NCBI GenBank assembly: GCA_030062745.1 | Contig: CP099844.1 | Span: forward strand, 19,096,596-19,160,595 | DNA from: Capitulum mitella | Lineage: Eukaryota; Arthropoda; Thecostraca; Pollicipedomorpha; Pollicipedidae | DNA: 64,000 nucleotides | Reading direction: 5' to 3' | Part shown: positions 13,101-24,900 of the stretch, in pieces | Layout: each line of letters starts with the position of its first letter | How positions within the stretch are numbered: the stretch's first letter is position 1 | Notes under the pieces: model-generated | The model's input: the letters and a program-made list of their open reading frames with translations, nothing else | What the model was told of the DNA's origin: nothing | Databases searched by the model: none | Translations under genes and position numbers: made by a program

Positions 13101-16100
13101 CCTGTTCACCATGGACGTGTACGGTCGTTTTCGGTCAAAAACCTCCGAGCGCCATAAGATCATGGTCGGCAGGTGGGTGCGATTTATCTCGTTCTCGGCG
13201 CGCTTGATGCCAGTGGTGAGGATCAGAAAACCACATCCCCGTCGTCGCCTGCATAAGCACGGGAATCCCGTCTGTTAATGTGACGCGGTTAGTCGTGGCG
13301 ATGTAAGGGAAAAACCAGATCACAACCGTTTCTGCGTCGCTGGTTCGCCGAGGTCGTGGCACGTTGCATTTCTCGTTGCGTCGCATGGTCCTCCCCATCG
13401 GCGGCGCATTTAACAGACCACGGCCGTAGCCCGTACTGCGAAACTGAATTACGCAACTGTCGCGTGGGAGGCGTATCTGGGTGAGACCATCTGTCTACGT
13501 TCAGCGCCCATGTGACCGGCGTGTTGCAGCCTCCGGACCGGCGCCTCGCGTGACCGGCTGCACTGAGGACACGAACCGCACGCGATGACGTGCGCGCGGG
13601 CTATGATCGGCGGCCGTGTTCCAGGCTATTCGTCGGCTTCATGGTGCTGATCAGCATCGCCTGGATCCCGCTGATCGACAAGGCGCAGGGCGGCCAGCTG
13701 TTCCTGTACATCCAGTCCATCTCGGCCTACCTGGCGCCGCCCATAGCCTCCGTTTACACCATGGCCGTCCTGTGGAAACGCATGAACGAGGCGGTACGCA
13801 TTACGCGCGCGCCATGATTGTGTTGAATCCGATACATGAACAGAGTGGCGCAGTGTCTGCGGGTCCTCACTAAGTGGTGAACAAATGGATTCGTTTGGGG
13901 AAAATGCTGGCATTCCGCATGAACCATTTGAGAGCGTCGGACAGAATGAGAAGGATTTCTCATGTTACGTAAACAGTTTTGGAGGCGAGATTAATGTGGT
14001 GCCTCACTTCTGCGAAATTAGCTCGAGCCAACCCCCCATGTATCCTTATCACACCATCAAGCCAGCGGGAGATTACCAAATGCCCGGCGGATTTGTCACC
14101 CTAGGTGTTTGACGTTTGTCTGTCTCTGTCCCGTGGTAGTAAGATCCCAGGACCGGCTGGAAAACAAAAACGTGGCATCGAGTATTACATAAGAATCTCA
14201 TGAGACATTTTGATGCAACAGAAGGCCACATGTACCCATCGGAGTCGCACCACTCATAACGGTGTCACTCGATGTCTCATACATACACAAATATATACAC
14301 ATGTGCGTGCAGACGCACAGTCGTGCGTATTCTTACAACTACACTTACGGTTGATGTACAAAATCAGAATTACACAGCCGCCGATGTGTTGCACTCTCCA
14401 GGCTGGATGTTGTGAAGATGAGTGGCATACCCTTTTATCTCTGCGGTATTAATCTTAACTCCTCTTAAAGGCCGCTAGTGAAGTGCCATCTATCTCGCTC
14501 TCTTGTAGTCTGTTCCGTAAAGTTGGGATTATTCGACTAAGGAAATCACATCCTGTGCATGTATTATCCTTCGCTTCATTTATCCCCATTATTCGTGCTT
14601 CCTCCAGTTCAAATTTATGCCCCTGGTTTTCCCTCGTTCTAAGATCTGAAACATGTCATAAGCATCTAGTTTATCGACGTCCTTCAACAATTTGAAAACC
14701 TCAGTCTTATCTGTCCTGTGGCGCCTGTAATATAAAGAATATAAGTGCAGAGTTACCAGCCTCTCTGAATATTTCACCCCTCCATTCCACGATAACTGGA
14801 TGCAGCGTTCCAAATGCAGTTATATATATGCGCAGTTTAGCCTCACAGTTACTTCCTTACTTTTATATAAAACGCTCCTATGCACCGCACCGAACATCCT
14901 AGGTGCACGTTTGGATTAGGAGGACGGGCCTTGACCTCTCGTCCGTGCCATGCCTGATTTCGCGTTTCGTTATGGTAAGGGACCTGCTCGGCAGGTTGTG
15001 CCATATGTGATGGACCAGTGGTTGTGACCGTTTCTACAAGGTTGATACAGAGAGAAAGCATGAGTTGCTGCATCAAGTTCTGCTGATTTTTCGGCCTCAA
15101 GCGGGGCGGCGAGTAACGTTTTCTCATTCGAACTTGTCCCTGGAATCATGAACTGCTCGTGGTTTTGTGATTTATGTGTTGTCGGATCTCATTGCAGCGA
15201 TCAGAGTGTACGACGGACGACTGGTTACCTGTGCCGACAGGGAGCATTCTGGGGCCTGATGAGCGGCTTTGTGGTGGGCGTGATCCGAATGGCGTTGGAC
15301 TTTGCCTACATGCTGGACACCCCAAAGTGCTGGGAAACGGAGGACACCAGACCGTCCATTGTGACTGGGGTATGTGTTCACTGCCTTTTGGTATAACTGC
15401 ATTGTCTTTCCGTAGTGCGGCTTACCTGATATTCATTATTCAGTATTCACCGTTGAGGATTCCTTAGACGACTGTTGCACTGTCGTGCAATCAGAAGTTT
15501 ATCGGGACGTACTTAGCGACGTATTACGACAATCTTCTTGTCATATGTGCTATAACTATCAGTTTTCGAAAATGCATTGTTCGGAGAAAGAATGAGTGAT
15601 TTTACGGTTTGGAGAGTCCGTGCATGATGCACAACGGGCTCAAGTGTTTCACTTCCATGTGTTGGAAGCTTTACAGAGCTTCGTAGAGTGCACTGCTGGT
15701 GCGCGGTGGACGCACTGCTGACACCAGCTGTGTCCCCAGATGCACTACATGTACTTTGCCATGATGCTGTTCTGGCTGACGGCCGCGGTGGCGGCGATCG
15801 TCTCGCTGATGACGTCACCGCCGGAGTCTTGGCGCGTGGTGCGCACCACGTTCTTCACGCGCTTCTCGGAGGAGGCGCGCGAGGATGAGCAGCCGCCGCC
15901 GGCCGACCCGGCCGAGGCCACCAAACTCACACTGGAGACGGAACCGGACAGACCAGGTACGTGGTGCACAACACTGATGGGATCTGATTCTCGGCCCAGG
16001 TGCGATAGGCCCCGGGCAGGTATGATAGGTCCCGGGAAGGACTGGTAGGAGGTCCCGGGTAGGACTGGTGGGGGGCTCCGGGCAGGACCGGCAGGAGGAT

Positions 16101-17705
16101 CCCTGACAGGACTGGTGGGAGGTGCCGTGCAACCGGTACTAAGTCCCTGACAGGGCTGTTGAGTGGATTCCCGGATGATCGTGGGCCAGGGGATTTGGCG
16201 TAATGAGAGTGGGCCGGTAGGCAACGGTCCGTGTCAGGACGGACAAATAATTCTGGACGGGCTACAGTCTACCTCGGTGCTTTTGTTTGTAACATGCAGG
16301 CACACGTATAGTTGCGATATGCTCCCGAAAAGATGTCCATGACTGCAGCATTGTATTGAGGGGATTATCTGTTTGGCGAACAGCTTACGCTGACACTAAT
16401 GGTTCTGGATGTATAATGACATTAACGATCCTGAACATTTAGGATATCAAACCGCTGAGCCGAATCATAAGCCCCTAGCATCGCGTTGAAAAATGATCGA
16501 AACGTTTTGACCGAGCTTGCAATACGTCCTCACAAACAAGCAAAATGGAGAGAGATATGTGGAGCCCATTCTCTACGAATCCAGCCCCCTTTGTGAGTTC
16601 GAGCACACGCTATCCTCCGGAAATGGAAGTTGTGGCATTGGGTTATGGGTGTTTAAGATGAAAAGGCGTCTGTCGAACGAGCTCCAGCTCACGCCCGGCG
16701 GCATACTGATATAAGCTCCCGATTCTTCGGTGTTCTCTACTACTCTACCGTGCGTGACCACCCATATGGTCGACGTTCGCACAGCAACCACGGGGTCTGG
16801 CTTTTAAAGCTTGTCTGTCGTGCTCTGAAACTGTTTCCAAGCCTTGGCTCCCTTACACGTGATGTTGCGCGTATCTACAGGTTCTATCCTACCTGTTTGA
16901 TAGAACGAACAGGGTTATGAGTCAAATCTGTTTACCCTCAAAGGCGCCCGTGACGTATGGCCTTGTGCCCCCGGACTGTAATCATTCGTGGCTGTTGTCT
17001 GCTCTCCGGAGCCGTCTGGGACTGATATGCCTGCTGACTGTGGCCGCCCGCGACTGATATGATGTGGTAACTGCAACCGTGTTTTGGAAATGCAAAGCTG
17101 ATCTCGACTTCGTCCACTTGCTTTCTGTACGTATGTTCGTTTGTTTTGTATTGTGATGTGTGGTGGGAGTGGCTGGCTGATGGGCTCACCATCCGCCAAC
17201 TGCCTCCTCGGGGGCTAGGGCAAAGGGTCGCTTTCACCTTTCGCCTCTTACCCTTAGTTTGTGTTCGACACGTTTTCATTCATTTTTCACTCATTCTCCC
17301 CTTCCCCCTTCGTTAGTTTTGTAATATGATGTTTGTTGTCGCGCAATAAATACGTACTGATGGAGGCGTCGTGTCTGCAGCTGTGTGTGACCGTTCCTCA
17401 CGCCGCCGCCAGACCCGACGCTGCTGCGGCGCGCCTACAACTGGCTGTGCGGCTACGAGAGCGCGGCCGCCGAGCAGGTGCACGCGGCCGAGCTGCAGCG
17501 CCACCTGGCAGAGGTCAGCAGCATCCGGCAGCCGCGCCTGCACCGCATCGTGCTGAACAGTCTGCTGGCCGTGGTGCTGGCCACCGGCGTCGGCCTGCTG
17601 GCCTTCTTCACGGTGAACCCGTTCCCGGCGTCCGTCTACCGGCAGGTGCAGGCCAACAAGCTGCGTTCCATGGGCTACCCGTCCCCCTGGCCGGAGGAGC
17701 TCTAG
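7101..17705 (+). CDS. Sodium/glucose cotransporter (SLC5/SGLT family), 3' ten exons, 5' partial
   Basis: Na+-coupled sugar transporter of the plasma membrane. Exons are 7101-7287, 8812-8912, 9462-9566, 11005-11145, 12174-12276, 13022-13172, 13625-13793, 15241-15369, 15740-15956 and 17413-17705. All have AG and GT borders and matching phases, and they sum to 1596 nt (531 residues plus TAG). The product aligns along its length with human SGLT1 from the [12 protein letters not shown] segment. Family landmarks are present: [29 protein letters not shown] (sugar-site Tyr/Trp), GYIKILPVF (Lys), [15 protein letters not shown] (sodium-site helix) and [12 protein letters not shown] (Gln). The last exon holds the final membrane helix ([17 protein letters not shown]). 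About the first 160 residues of the family are missing and must lie upstream of the window. Which SGLT paralogue this is (glucose, myo-inositol or other) cannot be settled by eye. The substrate-site residues are intact, so it looks functional. Confidence 0.95.
7891..8060 (+). repeat. 84-bp tandem duplication in transporter intron
   Basis: The word AACAAAAACACG starts copies at about 7891 and 7975. Both copies then share 'gcagaacgaaagc' and 'aaacaatcggctcttcggct'. It lies between the first two visible transporter exons. Confidence 0.7.
15957..16190 (+). repeat. Degenerate 20-25-bp minisatellite after an SGLT donor
   Basis: Immediately downstream of the donor at 15957, units such as CAGGTGCGATAGGCCCCGGG and CAGGTATGATAGGTCCCGGG repeat and then drift into GGACTGGTRGGAGGTCCCGGG variants. 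The first two units recreate a CAG|GT donor word. See the findings on junction-seeded repeats. Confidence 0.6.
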
Positions 17706-17814
17706 CGGCGGCTGAGCCGGCGCCGGCGGGCTGGACTGCCACCGGCCCACTGCGCCAGACCGCCGCCCGCTGCGGACGGCCCCAGGCCCGGCCAATATGA
17801 CGGCGCTAGGTCCC

Positions 17815-18030
17815 CGTGGACGGCTTCAGCTGGCTGTCGAGGGCCTCGCAACGTGCGGCGGCGGGCCCCAGATTGCTGTGCACAGTCCAGGCTTGCTGCG
17901 GGCATTCCCAGCTCGCTGCGGACGGCCCAGCTCGCCGTGGACGGCGTCAGATCGCTGCGGAGATCCCCAGTTCGCCCTGGTCATCCCCAGCTCGCTGTGG
18001 ACGGCCCAGCTCGTTGCGGACGGCCGGCTG
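17815..18030 (+). repeat. 20-24-bp minisatellite in transporter 3' UTR
   Basis: Units of the form CCCAGCTCGCTGYGGACGG recur from about 17815 to 18030, starting 110 bases after the transporter stop. Several incidental open frames run through it. It probably lies in the 3' untranslated region; I saw no clear AATAAA after it. Confidence 0.6.
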
Positions 18031-19379
18031 CGTTCAGCGAGGGACGAATCGCGCACGTTGTACGCTGGCGCAGCTCGGCGGAGAGACAGTTCAGCGCGCC
18101 GTTTCGTCGTGTGTGACGGTTGTGCACAGGAGACATTGCGTGCCAGTCCGTCGCCACATGGCAGCGGTGTGTTCATCAGACGTGCGTGCGCTCACCGAAC
18201 GTGGCAGCTAAGGCGTTTAGTTATGTCTAGCTTGGACCGACGTTTTAGCTGATGCCTGGTTTGAATCGCGCCGTATCGCTTGGTTTCGTTGCCGAATCCA
18301 GTGTCGAATCCGAATCCAAGGAAGCTGTACCCTCTTGGGCTAGGTTACTCGTTGTTTATGTTGACGCGACAGTCCAAACATTTCGTGCGATCCGGTCTCC
18401 CACACCTCCCCGGCAAGTTCATGTGAAGTTCCGACATTGCTTCTAAGTTGCAATGTAGCTTTTAGCACGGGTGGCGGAATGCTTGAAGTTTTATCGGCTT
18501 AACCTGGGTATTGCAGTTGTCGTTTGGAGGAAAACAGAGCCCATAGAGCCAGATAGACATATCCGGCCAGTCATCCTCGTGAAGACAAGGATTCCGCCCC
18601 CACGACTGTTTGCGGCCAGCTGCTGCTAATTTAACGATGTAAGGCTACGGGGTATCGTCGGTCTCCTGTTAAGCGTTTGAGATTAAGTCGGCATGGTAAG
18701 CACCTGCATAGACCAGAAGAGCCGTCCACAGAATAGCGCATTTCGTGTTGCTTTTGTGTGTCGTCCGAAGACTTCACGGAAACCTCGTCCGCTAGCTGAC
18801 TGGTTAACCTCCCTTGCCCAAAGTATGCGAGGCCTCGGTCTCTGCGTGTTATCTCACTGTATGCTGTGCTTCATGTGCTGCAAGCCTGTGCCTACGGAAC
18901 CGATGTGCGGCGAGGTACTCAGTGAAACGCGTCAGCCCACAGGCTGCACAAAGTAGCGTATAGTTTTGTACGCCGGCGCGGAAGTGGAGCCATGTCTGGA
19001 GTGATGTTGGTCACGCTGCGACGTCGTCAGCGGCCACGTCCTTCGTGAGGGCCGCGGCCGCCCTGCTCTTCACCGCGTCACAGCGAGCAAAAACAGCAAA
19101 TACAGTGTCTGTCCGGCAACGCGTGTTTCGAGACCGCCTCGCTCTCAGCCTAGAGCCTGTTGGGGGCGCGCATTTACCGAACAGCGTCAGACATTCGGGT
19201 CGCTGGGCCGCGCGCGTCAGCGGCGTTTCCCGCATCAGGGTAACGTCCGCGTCAGCACAAGGGAGGCTTTGGATGCTTCCTGGCACCTGGCAGGCCAAGT
19301 TTAAACAACTAGCCATGAATCATAGCGTAATAGGTGAGGAGCCCCGGAATACGGGAAATGTATCTTCCACCTAGTGCAC
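18031..19379. other. Intergenic, nothing recognised
   Basis: This lies between the transporter 3' end and the foldback element near IST1. No exon-like segment or family match was seen on either strand, and no laminin-G-like coding on the minus strand. Confidence 0.5.
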
Positions 19380-19625
19380 GGAATCTTCATCTCGCCCCTT
19401 CCAGTTATGCCATCAAATGTCATAAAATACATCGACGCACAAGCAAGAACGTAGGAACAACATCCAGAAAATGTGTGTGGGGGGGAGGCAGAGACGTCCC
19501 ACATCTCTGCCCCTCCCCCCCCCACACATTTCTGGATGTTCCTACGTTCCTGCTTGTGCGTCTGTGTCTGATGACATCATTTGATTGCATAAATGGAAGG
19601 GGTGAGATGAAGATTTCATCTAATG
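19380..19625. mobile_element. Foldback element (long imperfect inverted repeat)
   Basis: The left arm (about 19384-19495) and right arm (about 19500-19620) are near-perfect reverse complements meeting at a short centre. Matching words include GACGCACAAGC with GCTTGTGCGTC, ACATCCAGAAA with TTTCTGGATGT, and AATCTTCATCTC with GAGATGAAGATT. The arms are 110-120 bases. The RNA or single strand would form a long hairpin. It resembles a foldback or MITE-type transposon remnant. Confidence 0.75.
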
Positions 19626-20388
19626 TTAAATTTTCAAAAAATGAGGACATAGTCGCCCGCCTCCCTGTTCCTACGCCCATGCGCACAAGTAAAAACATCA
19701 CAAAAGCTGAACAGCCAGTGTGCTTTGGGGAATTCCAGTTGTGCCAGGCAAAGACCCATGAAACTACATACATCGATTTGCACAGTGATCAATCAGTGCC
19801 AAGATATCGTCAGCCCTGTTCTCCACATCACCACATTCCTCGGCCCATTATTGTTGCCATCCACCGCAGAAAGCTGACAGAAAACACGCAAGTTATCTTA
19901 TATATTACGCATAAGCAGTTTTGACAACAGCACCAATAACGTCGGAACCGCAGTGGAGATGGGGGAGGGGCAAACATAGTTTTTACCTTGTTTCTTTTCA
20001 TGCACCAACACAGGGTTAATATTAACTGTTGCCCAAAGCTGTTTGGCAGATGCCCGATGTCCCCCCCGGTCCCTATGCTCCTAAAGGGCACACTATGACA
20101 AAAATGCCTGGAGACACTGGAATCTAAAAGAAGAGGCAATCCACTGCCATAACTGGACGGCAGCAACAAACACCATTTCAAAAAACCTTGCTGACAAACC
20201 TCACATCAGTCCTCTATTTCATGTGTATCATACACAATGAAAACATAAATAAGGAAAATTTGGCCAGCCTGAATTGACAAAGTAATTAGTGCCCCAAGAA
20301 AGATTTTCATTTATATCCAGGCACCTAGTACCCATGAAGGGACTGGGTGAGTATTTGAAAATAACTGAATGAGAATGAAAAAAAAATC

Positions 20389-20417
20389 CACTCTTTAAAA
20401 TGACATTTTAAAGAGTG
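20389..20417. repeat. Perfect 14-bp palindrome
   Basis: CACTCTTTAAAATG, then A, then CATTTTAAAGAGTG. It lies 340 bases beyond the IST1 polyadenylation signal. Confidence 0.7.
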
Positions 20418-20756
20418 CATGTGACAAGAGCCATTATAAGAAGTGCAGATTTTATGTGGAGCAATAGTATTTCACATTCCACATAATCAATGCAGCCACC
20501 ATATTGGATACCTGCTCCTCAAATTTTGTTACCCTTTCTTTTGTAAATCTGTTGGATTGGTCTTCATAAACAGATCCCCATTGAATTCTTACAAGCTCAA
20601 AAAAAAAAAACATGCACATAAGTGGTGCTTCAAAATTTTCTAAAAAAAGATCAAAACAGCAGAAATACCAGCCACATATTTACTGACTTTTTTAAATGGC
20701 AGATGCCATAGGTTTTTCATGTTTGTGTGCCAGGCAGGCCATAACTGTATCACTGT

Positions 20757-20762
20757 TTTATT
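20757..20762 (-). terminator. Candidate polyadenylation signal of IST1
   Basis: TTTATT on the plus strand reads AATAAA on the minus strand, 180 bases downstream of the IST1 stop. This is a normal position for the end of a short 3' UTR. Confidence 0.5.
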
Positions 20763-20941
20763 AAACATTTTAAACATGAAACTTTGCAGTTCCAGCACAG
20801 TCAACACATTTCCAAGAAACAGCAGGGAGAACCACAAATCCAAGCCCAAGCTAAACCTAACAGTGTTATGTTGGTTGTATGCCTGCTCTGCCAAACACAT
20901 GGTACATAATGCACAAAGTGGTAATGGCCCACTAGCCAAGC

Positions 20942-21994
20942 TTACTTCCTCTTCTTCAAGGCCTCAAATCTCTTGGTCAGGTCATCAAAGTTGGTATCTT
21001 CATCAGGGTTTCCTGGCTGCACTGGAGGACCTCCTGGGCTTGGCAGTCCAAATGTATTTGAACCAGAGGGCACATCTGGGAGGTTCAAGGCATCATCCAC
21101 CTTGGATCTAGGAGCTGGCTTGGGATAGTTGAAGTCTGTGTTGAGCTGCTTCTCTGATGGGCCTGCAGACACATTGTATGGATTGTAAGGAGCAGGTGGA
21201 GCAGAGTGTGATGGATTTGGGCCAGGAGGAGCCTGGAGTGTTGCTGGATCAACAAAGCCCAGTGGAGGTGGTGGCTTTGATTCATCAGAAGGAACAACAG
21301 GCAAGTTGAACCCTGCAGCCATGGGTGGTTCTGAGAATCCTCCAGCAGTACCACCAGCACCACTGCTTCCTGCACCATCACCACTGTTCAGGTCATTGAA
21401 ATTGATAAGCACCCCATCTGCATTGTGCAGTTCATCATCCTTCATCACTTGTGGATCTGGCTCATATGCAACATTGTAGTTCCTTGCGATCTCAATCAGA
21501 TATCGTTCCACCAGAATCTTTGGTGGTGCTTGAACTGACATTTTGTGCATCAGCTTTGGTGAAACAGTGCCAACACTGTTTTCCCTGCTTCCTTGCACAT
21601 ACTCTTTTCCATATTTCAGACCAAGCTGGGCTGCAATGACTTGCAGCTCAGCCACATCAGCCTGCATGCGTGGTGCAACCCATAGGATGCTTGAGATGGG
21701 CTCAGCCAAGCCTTCATCTAGGCCCTTCATCTGCTGGATCAAACCCATTCTTGCCAACAGCATATCACAGTAACACTCAATGATTTCCATTGCTTCCACA
21801 AGATAGTCCTCACGGATGATGTGCTCCACACGGATCTTTGCCCTTTCAGCCTTCCCTGCAGCGATGTAATCGGCAATTTCTTTCCTGGCTTTCAGTGCCA
21901 GTTCAGTCTTCTTTTTTTCCAGCAATTTGAGCCTATTCACCGCCAAGCGGAGATTTGTCTTGAGTTTGTTATAGTTTGGCCCTGAGCTGAACAT
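20942..21994 (-). CDS. IST1: IST1 homologue (ESCRT-III associated), intronless
   Basis: Cytosolic regulator of ESCRT-III and the VPS4 ATPase, used in endosomal sorting and cytokinetic abscission. The single exon encodes 350 residues. I chose the ATG at 21994, not an upstream non-ATG frame extension, because MFSSGPNYNKLKTNLRL aligns without gaps to the human start and the context AAGATGT is good. Residues 1-185 form the helical Ist1 domain, with LLEKKKTELALKARKEIADY, IRVEHIIREDYLVEAMEI and VQAPPKILVERYLIEIA. A Pro/Gly-rich linker follows. The C-terminus has the MIT-interacting motif DFDDLTKRFEALKKRK-like signature (DDLTKRFEALKK). The frame is fully intact. The lack of introns, and codons less GC-biased than those of both neighbours, suggest a retrotransposed copy that is still under selection; this is an inference. 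Confidence 0.95.
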   Translation of the reverse strand: MFSSGPNYNKLKTNLRLAVNRLKLLEKKKTELALKARKEIADYIAAGKAERAKIRVEHIIREDYLVEAMEIIECYCDMLLARMGLIQQMKGLDEGLAEPISSILWVAPRMQADVAELQVIAAQLGLKYGKEYVQGSRENSVGTVSPKLMHKMSVQAPPKILVERYLIEIARNYNVAYEPDPQVMKDDELHNADGVLINFNDLNSGDGAGSSGAGGTAGGFSEPPMAAGFNLPVVPSDESKPPPPLGFVDPATLQAPPGPNPSHSAPPAPYNPYNVSAGPSEKQLNTDFNYPKPAPRSKVDDALNLPDVPSGSNTFGLPSPGGPPVQPGNPDEDTNFDDLTKRFEALKKRK

Positions 21995-24900
21995 CTTGAA
22001 TAGCAAGACTAGTGATAATTAATACTGCGGACTTTGACGATCTTGAAAGCCACAGCAGAAACTGGTGAACAAGGAATGAATTTCTCAGCCTCGCATGCCG
22101 AACTCAACAGAAAATCCGCCTGTCTCTGGTAAACACCACTCAGGTCGTTGGCTCCTCCTTCGACGGCTTAGAATATTTTCAAGTGCAGCATCCACCCGGA
22201 ACAAAAATACCCCAATGGTGGCCAGAAATCCGAATACTGACCAAACGCAGCTGGAGCCTCGCACGAACGCGCCCGATTGTGGCTCAACGACTTATCTTCA
22301 GTCGCAACACAAAGCCGACGCCTCGGTCCTGCAGCAATGATTCAGGCAAGGCGAATCAGGGCTGAGTCAGAGCCAGCTTATGGCGCAGCTCCAATGCCGC
22401 TTTCCTTATGACGTTATACACCCACAAACAGCGAACTTCTGCGCAACTTTCAGTACCCCGCAGTTGGCAAAACGAATAGTCTTACAAATAAAAATGTTAA
22501 AATTGCTAAGTTTCATTGTAATGCTCCTTGCACGAATGACGTCATACAGTTCTGGATGACTTAGAAACAAACGCCGAACCAGGGTTCAAAGAACACACCT
22601 TTTCCTCCCCCTTCGAAATTTTGTCCTGAATACGGTGGCAGACAGACAAGCCATTCTAAAGGTGCTCAAAATGCGACCAACGTATCTTTTGGCCGCCTAA
22701 TCTCGGGAAAATTTTATAGCGGTTCTGCTCTTTTTTTCTCTGGAATGGGAATTGATCGTAATAGGGAAAAAGCTTTATACATTTAGTCTGTTGGTTCCTT
22801 GATGTGGAATCCACATGGAATCACTATCATTTGTTGCTATTCTGGCTTGGAAAGCTGTAAAGAATAATGAGGCCACGAAGCCGTGCGCGGCTCCATGCGC
22901 ACACATCAGGGAGCCGTCCTTGAAGCGCCGCCGCTAGGGGGCAGTGTGAGCCGCTGCCTGGGCGGCCGCCAGGAGGCGGCAAGGGCTGTGCCCCGGCGTT
23001 GCGGCCGCCAGGTGGTGTCTGCGTGTGTAGCCCGACCATCGAGGCAATTCGCACTGTGGCTTCCTTGGGGTAGGGCGTGCGGGTATTGGGCTAAAGAGGG
23101 TAACGGCATTTAGGGGGTGGGACTTTCCCTATCTTGCGCATTGAGTTTTGGTGTTCATCATTGTTCATCATATGTGTTCGTCCGCATTACTTGAATGTAA
23201 ATGTTCGCTCTTAATATAACCTTTGAGAATTAACTGTGAGTTTCCCCTCCTGCTTACGATCTGCAGAGGCTCCTCTACGGTGAACGCTAATCAGCCAACC
23301 GGGTTGCACGTAACGACCGTGTGGCAGGCGGTGCAGAAGCGGTAGCCCTGTGTTTGTTGAAAGGAGACCTCAACAGTGGACCGAGTCATGAACGGGAAGC
23401 TGGGAGGTCTGGCGTCGCCGACTGGTGCAAAGCGCGGGTCGGTGGCGCTGTAAAAACGCGTGTCTGGCTTAAAATGCGCGTGCATGTCAACAAAGCCGGA
23501 ATTTGGCAGTTCAATTCGTAATAAGTCAAAAATAGGTTTTACAAGGCCCACGGACTTTGGGTGTGATTATGAAAATAGCGAAATCTCTTCATACCGGAAC
23601 ACACTTGTGTTTACACTTAAGGAGCGTGTATATCGACTTCCGACTCGATTTGCACAAAACAGGCCCCCCTGTGTAAATCACGGCACCTCCAACGCGGAGC
23701 GCTGTGCCGGCCTCCATGTCCCGGAGTTGGCCCGCACGGCGAGCCAACTCGGGAGGCGCCCGAAACTCTCAGCAGAGGAGGTCGACCTGTCCGCATCAAC
23801 GGTCTCGAGGCTGGGCGGTGCGGCGTCAGCACCGGCCTCATCTCAGACACGAAGGAGGCGTCAGCACCGATATCAGCTCAGGTACGTAGGCGGCCTTAGC
23901 ACCGATATGCACTCAGGAACTCAAGGCTCGTCAGCACCGACTGCCACCTGCCACCATGGCAGCTTCATTCGATAGACAAACCAAATTTTGGAATATCCGG
24001 CCGACACCCAGTCTGTGTGAGGCTGTCGGCCTTCCGCTCCAGGAAGGCGCCACCGTGCCTTACTGCGCCACGCTCCATTATCTCCTAATCGTGTTAGATG
24101 ATTGATAGACAAAGAATATTTTCTGAGCGAGACAGCATGGCTGCAGATTTGATCCCTTCCTCTTCCTCTCTGTCAGCGGTACGGACGTGTGGTGTGTCTG
24201 TGAGGTTTCAGTGCAAGTTTGAAATAATTTTCTGCCTTGTGTTACCCGTGTGTAACTGTGCTATCAATACTGTTGAGCAAAATTGTTCCTATACAGTGCC
24301 TCCGTTGTGAAATTACGCCTCCCATTTGACCAGAATAGAGATAATGCGCTCGCGCGTTTTTATGCGCGCTCGTTTTGTTGTGGTAGAGCCATTGCCTTCT
24401 TTGTGCCACCATTTGCCGGGCTTTATTACGCCAGTAGCACAATCGGGCAGGACTAGCTAACCGTGTGCTGATGGTTGTTCCAGTGTTTCGAACGTTTTTG
24501 GGACCTATTTCAAGCGATAATCACGGGGGATTTCAGCTGCAGAAGGGACACCTTGAGAGTGAAGCAGAAATGTCGCCAGAGCCTTCTTGGAAGGACTGCA
24601 GCCTTTAGACCTCTCCCCTCGCGGAGCCTGTTCAGCCCCGTCGTCCACTGGCCGCGGGAACTTACGAAAAACATAATTTTTTCCCATTCACCATGTAATC
24701 AGTGCCCCAAGTCTCACAGGCAGTCCCCACGCTGAATCTCCTAAGAACGAGGACCTCCTATGAGTCTTGCGGGTAAATGTGTTTCAGATTTTAGCCCATT
24801 CATTCAGAGGGAGTGGCTTGCTGCTGAACGCACTCACTCTGCTCATAGGAGCAATGTGAGCTCGCTGTGTCCTTCTCCATCGGGGGATTTAACTGTCACT
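21995..24900. other. Between perlecan and IST1, nothing recognised
   Basis: Includes the probable IST1 5' UTR just above 21994. GC-rich patches at 22880-23050 and 23690-23960 encode no recognisable domain; the second carries a few copies of TCGGTGCTGAC on the minus strand. I looked here on the minus strand specifically for laminin-G or EGF modules that would extend perlecan and saw none. Confidence 0.5.

Noticed and set aside
21995..22006. Upstream start of IST1 at 22006
   Set aside because: The codon there is TTG, not ATG, and the ATG at 21994 matches the length of the human N-terminus.
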